Of a stretch of 64,000 nucleotides of DNA, positions 61,512-64,000 are shown piece by piece. Every line of letters begins with the position of its first letter. Position 1 is the stretch's first letter. The notes under the pieces were generated by a model, which ran no database searches, was not told the DNA's origin, and was given only the letters and a program-made list of their open reading frames with translations. The stretch lies in contig NZ_JAFBID010000019.1 in NCBI RefSeq assembly GCF_016811235.1, forward strand, positions 1-64,000. The letters run 5' to 3'. Source of the stretch: Microvirga arabica (GTDB taxonomy: Bacteria; Pseudomonadota; Alphaproteobacteria; Rhizobiales; Beijerinckiaceae). The position numbers and the translations under genes are program-made.

Positions 61512-61523
61512 CTCCTGGTGCCT

Positions 61524-62606
61524 CTACTCTTCATCACCGTCGATGAAGCGAATGGTTCTCTCGCGGGCCTCGTTGTCGGTGAACTGCTGCGGCGGCGACT
61601 TCATGAAATAGCTGGAGGGGCCAGTCAGAGCGCCACCGATCTTGCGGTCCAGGGCAAGCTTCGCGCAGCGCACCGCATCGATCACGATGCCGGCGGAATT
61701 GGGCGAATCCCAGACTTCGAGCTTTACCTCCATGTTCAGCGGCACGCCGCCGAAGGTGGTGCCTTCCAGGCGGATATAGGCCCATTTGCGGTCCGTGAGC
61801 CACGGCACGTGATCGCTCGGCCCCACATGGATGTCGCCGGCGGGCAGGGGGATATCGAGCTGGCTGGAGACGGCCTGAGTCTTGGAGATCTTCTTGGATT
61901 CCAGGCGCTCCCGCTCCAGCATGTTCTGGAAGTCGGTGTTGCCGCCGAAATTGAGCTGGTAGGTTCGGTCGAGCCGCACGCCGCGCTCGCGGAAAAGGTT
62001 GGCGAGCACGCGATGCACGATGGTGGCGCCGACCTGGCTCTTGATGTCGTCACCCACTATGGGAAGCCCGCGCTCTTCGAAGCGCTTGCGCCATTCCGGA
62101 TTGGACGCGATGAAGACCGGAACGCAGTTGACGAAGGCGCAGCCCGCGTCCAGCGCCCGCTCGGCATACCATTCCGTTGCCTTCTGGGATCCTACGGGCA
62201 GATAGGAGACCAAGACATCCGTCTTGGACTGGCGCAATATCTCCGTGACGTCGGCCTCATCCTGCTCCGATTCCGCGATTTCCTCGCGCAGATACTTGCC
62301 GAGACCGTCGAGGGTCCTGCCGCGATGAACGATGATCCCGCTCTCCGCAACGGCCGCGAAGCGCTGTGTATTGTTTGGCTCGGCGAAAATCGCCTCCGAG
62401 ATGTCGCGGCCGACCTTCGAGGCGTTGATGTCGAAAGCTGCGGACACTTCGACATCGCTAATATGATATCCGCCAATGTCCACATTCATGAGTCCGGGCA
62501 CGGGCTCGTTGCCCTTGGCGTCCTTGTAGTAGGAAAGGCCCTGCACGAAGGACGAGGCACAATTGCCGACGCCCACGATCCCGACGCGGACCTTTCTCGA
62601 AATCAT
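61524..62606 (-). CDS. ino1: inositol-3-phosphate synthase, prokaryotic type
   Basis: Converts glucose-6-phosphate to 1D-myo-inositol-3-phosphate with NAD. The 360-residue length is that of the short bacterial/archaeal type. NAD motif [19 protein letters not shown]; core blocks [29 protein letters not shown] and [11 protein letters not shown] carry the catalytic Lys residues; [10 protein letters not shown] is the conserved end. First gene of the six-gene minus-strand operon. A perfect EcfG-type promoter lies 105 bases upstream. Inositol synthesis is uncommon in Proteobacteria and points to a dedicated product. Confidence 0.95.
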   Translation of the reverse strand: MISRKVRVGIVGVGNCASSFVQGLSYYKDAKGNEPVPGLMNVDIGGYHISDVEVSAAFDINASKVGRDISEAIFAEPNNTQRFAAVAESGIIVHRGRTLDGLGKYLREEIAESEQDEADVTEILRQSKTDVLVSYLPVGSQKATEWYAERALDAGCAFVNCVPVFIASNPEWRKRFEERGLPIVGDDIKSQVGATIVHRVLANLFRERGVRLDRTYQLNFGGNTDFQNMLERERLESKKISKTQAVSSQLDIPLPAGDIHVGPSDHVPWLTDRKWAYIRLEGTTFGGVPLNMEVKLEVWDSPNSAGIVIDAVRCAKLALDRKIGGALTGPSSYFMKSPPQQFTDNEARERTIRFIDGDEE

Positions 62607-62710
62607 GACGATTCTCCCTTGTGCGGTCAGCCGATTGCCTGCATTCTTGAGGCGCGCCCATAGACGGCAGCAGGCAAGTACCGGGCGGCATCATCCCAAG
62701 CTTGGCCGTC

Positions 62711-62736
62711 AACGTTCGAGAAAGGTATGTAGTTCC
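62711..62736 (-). promoter_or_regulatory. EcfG-type general stress promoter of the ino1 operon
   Basis: On the minus strand: GGAAC (62736-62732), 17-base spacer, CGTT (62714-62711), full consensus. Leader of about 100 bases to the ino1 ATG. Confidence 0.65.
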
Positions 62737-62803
62737 CTCTCTCGATTCCTGGCTTGGGTCTCTTGTCTTAGCGCGCCGGCGCCCAAACTACTCAGCAGGT
62801 GCA

Positions 62804-62828
62804 GGAACAAAGATGAAGCTTTGGCGTT
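62804..62828 (+). promoter_or_regulatory. EcfG-type general stress promoter of the epimerase gene
   Basis: GGAAC (62804-62808), 16-base spacer, CGTT (62825-62828), full consensus on the plus strand. It is back to back with the ino1 promoter, 67 bases away, within the 406-base divergent region (62607-63012) that otherwise shows no gene. Confidence 0.65.
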
Positions 62829-63012
62829 TCCAATGCGAAAGGCCAAGCTTGCTAGGGGCACGTGGTGTGACCGACGCCTGATGCGGTCCGCCAATGCCTC
62901 ATCCTGTCTGGAATCTGCGAAGGTCTCGTGTCGCTCTTTCCAGCCAAGGAGCGGGATTTCTCCCGTTTTGCTCATTGGCTCGATGAATCGACAACAGATC
63001 CGGAGTCATGTC

Positions 63013-64000
63013 GTGACGGATACCATCCTCATTACCGGCGGTGCGGGCTTTATCGGACGTTACGTTGCTCGGGCCTGCCTGGAGCGCGGCCACCGGGTTC
63101 GCGTGCTCGACAGCCTCATCGAGCAGGTTCACGGCGACAAGACGCAGGCCGACGGGCTCGATCCCGAGGTCGAGGTGGTCGTGGGGGATGTTCGTGACGA
63201 GACGGCGGTTCTGAGGGCCCTGAAAGGCACCACCAAGGTGGTCCACCTCGCGGCGGAGGTCGGCGTCGGTCAGAGCATGTACGCCGTCGACCGCTATGTC
63301 TCCGTGAACGATTACGGCACCGCGGTGCTGTTCCAGCAGCTCATCGATAATCCGGTCAAGCGCGTGGTCGTCGCCTCGTCCATGAGCATCTATGGCGAAG
63401 GCCTCTACAAGGATGCGGACGGACGGGTGCGCGAAGATGTCGTGCGCACGCCTCGCGCGACCGAGAACGACCCTTGGGATCCCCTCGACGAGCAGGGGCG
63501 CCCCCTCGTTCCCGTGCCGACGCCGGAATGGAAAAAGCCGGCGCTCGCCTCCGTCTATGCCTTGTCGAAATATGTTCAGGAGCGACTGACGCTGACTCTC
63601 TGCCCGGCTTATGGCATGGAGGGTGTCGCGCTCAGGCTCTGGAACGCCTATGGCCCTGGGCAGGCCCTGTCCAATCCCTATACCGGTGTTCTCGCAATCT
63701 TTGCATCCCGGCTCCACAACGGTCAGCCGCCGATGATTTTTGAGGACGGCCAGCAGCGCCGCGATTTCGTGCACGTCGAAGACGTGGCGCAAGCCTTCGT
63801 CCTGGCGCTCGAGCACGAGAAGGCGCCGGGCAACGTCTACAACGTCGGCAGCGGTCAGGATCGCACCGTCTCCGAAGTCGCGGAGCTTCTGTCTCAGGCC
63901 ATGGACCGGCCCATGGCGCCGGAGATTGCCGGCAAGGCCCGCATCGGCGACATCCGTCACTGCATCGCCGACATCACGAGGATCCGGCAGGAGTTGGGCT
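63013..64000 (+). CDS. NAD-dependent epimerase/dehydratase (extended SDR), 3' end cut by window
   Basis: At least 329 residues of a nucleotide-sugar epimerase/dehydratase. NAD motif ITGGAGFIGRYVARACLERG, then VVHLAAEVGVGQSMY, the active-site Y-x-x-x-K in SVYALSKYVQERL, LWNAYGPGQALSNPYTGV and DGQQRRDFVHVEDVA. The GTG at 63013 has GGAG seven bases upstream; an in-frame ATG at 62983 would add ten residues. An insert around DPWDPLDEQGRPLVPVP is longer than in GalE. It probably modifies the NDP-sugar used by the divergent operon. The gene runs past the window end. Confidence 0.88.
   Translation, partial: MTDTILITGGAGFIGRYVARACLERGHRVRVLDSLIEQVHGDKTQADGLDPEVEVVVGDVRDETAVLRALKGTTKVVHLAAEVGVGQSMYAVDRYVSVNDYGTAVLFQQLIDNPVKRVVVASSMSIYGEGLYKDADGRVREDVVRTPRATENDPWDPLDEQGRPLVPVPTPEWKKPALASVYALSKYVQERLTLTLCPAYGMEGVALRLWNAYGPGQALSNPYTGVLAIFASRLHNGQPPMIFEDGQQRRDFVHVEDVAQAFVLALEHEKAPGNVYNVGSGQDRTVSEVAELLSQAMDRPMAPEIAGKARIGDIRHCIADITRIRQELG

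Noticed and set aside
55221-62606. Mycothiol biosynthesis operon
   Set aside because: Ino1, glycosyltransferase and phosphatase fit, but MshB, MshC and MshD homologues are absent and the glycosyltransferase is CgeB-like, not MshA-like.

Overview
The window is a high-GC chromosomal segment of an alphaproteobacterium, most likely Rhizobiales close to Microvirga/Methylobacterium. This rests on the gene repertoire and protein style (HWE-type histidine kinase, rhodanese-ChrB, XylX-type Weimberg enzymes, DUF6152), two dispersed palindromes of rhizobial type, and promoter sequences of the EcfG general-stress type. No rRNA or tRNA gene, CRISPR array, insertion sequence or prophage was recognised. It starts inside a glucokinase gene and ends inside an NAD-dependent epimerase gene.

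Layout. (1) 0-5 kb: glk 3' end, a zinc carboxypeptidase-like (aspartoacylase family) gene, prfC with an unusual leader, and a PAS-PAS-HWE sensor kinase. (2) 5-23.6 kb: an amino-sugar and cell-wall recycling region. Minus strand: anmK, a beta-lactamase-fold AmiE-like hydrolase, murQ, a GlcNAc-type kinase, a PfkB kinase. Plus strand: a peptide-type ABC importer without ATPase genes, plus a GNAT. Minus strand: a second GlcNAc-type kinase, gntR, a SIS isomerase/deaminase, nagA, a Gfo/Idh/MocA oxidoreductase. Plus strand: a complete CUT1 sugar ABC importer. Three similar 19-bp sequences lie in front of these operons and are the likely operators of the GntR protein. Together the genes can take anhydro-muropeptides or anhMurNAc and GlcNAc to fructose-6-phosphate. 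(3) 23.6-31 kb: thiBPQ under a TPP riboswitch, tex, an Hsp70-like gene and a small stress-type protein. (4) 31-45 kb: DHDPS-like and SDR genes, chrBA, a LOG-type gene, a proline-rich small protein behind an EcfG-type promoter, a xylX plus ketoglutarate semialdehyde dehydrogenase pair, a degenerate CYTH protein, a lytic transglycosylase, a DUF6152 pair, an HlyU-like gene and catalase. (5) 45-55 kb: YihY, a phosphoribosyltransferase/kinase-like fusion with a zinc alcohol dehydrogenase, the prkA-yeaH-spoVR operon and two unknown genes.

(6) 55-64 kb is the most unusual part. A tightly overlapping minus-strand operon holds inositol-3-phosphate synthase, a histidine phosphatase, a CgeB-like glycosyltransferase, a sugar nucleotidyltransferase, a CmoB-like methyltransferase and a glycosidase-like protein whose TIM-barrel halves appear swapped (circular permutation). 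An epimerase gene is divergent to it, and a zinc dehydrogenase/Gfo-Idh-MocA pair converges on it. Perfect EcfG-type promoter matches face both ways between ino1 and the epimerase. I infer a stress-induced pathway for a methylated sugar-inositol conjugate; its product is unknown.

Starts were chosen by homology and ribosome binding sites; all assignments are from reading the sequence without database searches.
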